NCBI RefSeq assembly: GCF_027244095.1
Contig: NC_069661.1
Location: 18,586,001-18,650,000, forward strand
Source of the DNA: Hemicordylus capensis
Lineage: Eukaryota > Chordata > Lepidosauria > Squamata > Cordylidae
Direction: 5' to 3'
Length of the DNA stretch: 64,000 bases
Shown here: piece after piece, positions 62,837-64,000 of the stretch
Layout of the letters: every line of letters begins with the position of its first letter
Numbering within the stretch: the first letter of the stretch is position 1
Translations under genes and position numbers: made by a program
Notes under the pieces: model-generated
Databases searched by the model: none
Told to the model about the DNA's origin: nothing
The model's input: the letters and a program-made list of their open reading frames with translations, nothing else

Positions 62837-64000
62837 CTTGTTTACACAGTCAGACAGGTGTTATTGACTGGTTTGTTTTATCCAGACATCAAGTCCTTCC
62901 CAAGGACCTGGGATGGCTGAATTTTATCATCAATACTGTGGGTTATTATAGATATCGTCGCAAAATATAGGCTGCTCCCAGTAAAGCTGCTTTTTGTAAT
63001 TGGCTGATGGTGATTTCTGTGACCCCTATGGTGTTGAGGTGCTCTTCAAGGTCTTTTGGAACTGCACCCAGGGCGCCAATTAGCACTGGGATTATTTCGG
63101 TCTTTTTCTGCCACAGCCTTTCAATTTCAATTTGTAGATCTTTGTATTTGGTGATTTTTTTCTATTTCTTTTTCTTCTATTCTGCTATCCCCTGGTATTG
63201 CTATGTCGATTATTTTGACTTGTTTTTCTTTCTTCTCAACTACAGTGATATCTGGTGTATTGTGTGGCAGATGTTTGTCTGTTTGTAGTCGGAAGTCCCA
63301 TAATATTTTTACATCTTCATTTTCTTCAACTTTTTCAATTTTATGGTCCCACCAATGTTTGGCTACAGGTAGCTTGTATTTTTTGCAGATTTTCCAGTGT
63401 ATCATCCCTGCTACCTTGTCATGCCTTTGTTTGTAGTCAGTCTGTGCGATCTTCTTACAACAGCTGATCAGGTGGTCCACTGATTCATCTGCTTCTTTAC
63501 AATGGCGGCACTTGCTGTTTGTTGTGGATTTTTCTACTTTCGCTCTTATTGCATTTGTTCTTAGTGCCTGTTCTTGTGCAGCCAGTATTAAACCCTCTGT
63601 TTCTTTCTTCAAGTTGCCATTCTTAAGCCATTGCCAGGTCTTGGTGATGTCTGATTTTCCACTTATATTGTACAAATATTGACGATGCAGGGGCTTATTT
63701 CTCCATTTTTCTGCTCGCTTCTTGACTTGTTCTTTCTTGTAGGCCTGCTTTGTTTCATTGGTGTTGAATAGTTTCGCGTTATTGACCATTTGAAGTGCAT
63801 CTTCTTCACTGTCCTTGATATATTCTTCAAGGCCTCTTTTCTCCTCCTCTACTGTTTGATGAACTTGCAGCATTCCTCTTCCACCTGAGCTGCGAGGGAG
63901 GTAGAGCCTATCTACATCACTGCGGGGGTGCAGAGCATGATTGAAGGTCATGATTTTCCTGGTCTTACGATCTAGCGTCTCTAGCTCTGCCTGGGTCCAG
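62837..64000 (-). mobile_element. R4/Dong-type LINE, 3' part, ORF nearly intact
   Basis: The frame is open from the window edge (64000) to 63164. It reads ALHPRSDVDRLYLPRSSGGR after the RT, then a CRHC...DHLISCC zinc-knuckle-like motif (63480-63520), and NTPDITVV...IIDIAIPGD, a PD-(D/E)XK restriction-like endonuclease core. A 7-T run (63157-63163) shifts the frame; beyond it the C-terminus (ITKYKDLQIEIERLW...ILRRYL) continues to a stop at 62946. The rest of the element lies right of the window, in intron 2 of PLAC8-like gene 3. Confidence 0.88.

Overview
This window looks like chromosomal DNA from a squamate reptile, most likely a lizard; I cannot name the species. The call rests on the repeat community. 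It contains Sauria-type tRNA SINEs sharing a 3' tail with BovB/RTE LINEs, a 5S-rRNA-derived SINE, CR1 and L2-like LINEs, an R4/Dong-type LINE, and many hAT-type elements with 8-bp target-site duplications (TSDs). No rRNA gene, tRNA gene or CRISPR array was found.

The only host genes I can support are three tandem PLAC8-like genes on the minus strand, encoding small cysteine-rich proteins. Their exon 3 copies lie near 4.5, 32.6 and 62.7 kb, so the repeat unit is about 28-30 kb. Gene 2 is complete: coding exons at 35251-35359, 32560-32684 and 29009-29113 give 112 aa. Gene 1 shows exons 2 and 3 (7111-7236, 4407-4531); its last coding exon is not in the window and probably lies to the left. Gene 3 shows exons 3 and 4 (62592-62716, 59534-59638); its first coding exon lies to the right. 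Genes 2 and 3 share a splice donor 4 nt after the stop codon and a conserved acceptor about 1.7 kb downstream, which suggests a separate 3' UTR exon.

Layout. 0-7.2 kb: gene 1 exons 3 and 2 and their introns, with two hAT elements whose empty sites survive in the gene 2 unit, and a 1.65-kb hAT element carrying a promoter-like CpG-rich segment. 7.2-27 kb: intergenic repeats (possible LTR fossils, nested hATs, SINEs, two L2-like LINEs one inside the other). 27-35.4 kb: gene 2. 35.4-57.3 kb: intergenic, with a decayed but nearly complete LINE reverse transcriptase (43.8-46.1 kb), BovB pieces, CR1 pieces and composite SINEs. 57.3-64 kb: gene 3, with an R4-type LINE in intron 2 placed against a TAA microsatellite.

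The window is therefore a tandemly duplicated gene family embedded in nested mobile elements. The paralogous units act as internal controls: several insertions can be bounded exactly by comparing filled and empty sites. I saw no new multi-gene system. The points most worth a second look are the divergence among the PLAC8-like copies (shifted start in gene 1, a lost Cys-Gly in gene 2, a transposon in the inferred 3' UTR exon of gene 3), the promoter-bearing hAT, hAT elements with CRE-type palindromes, and a shared SINE insertion site.
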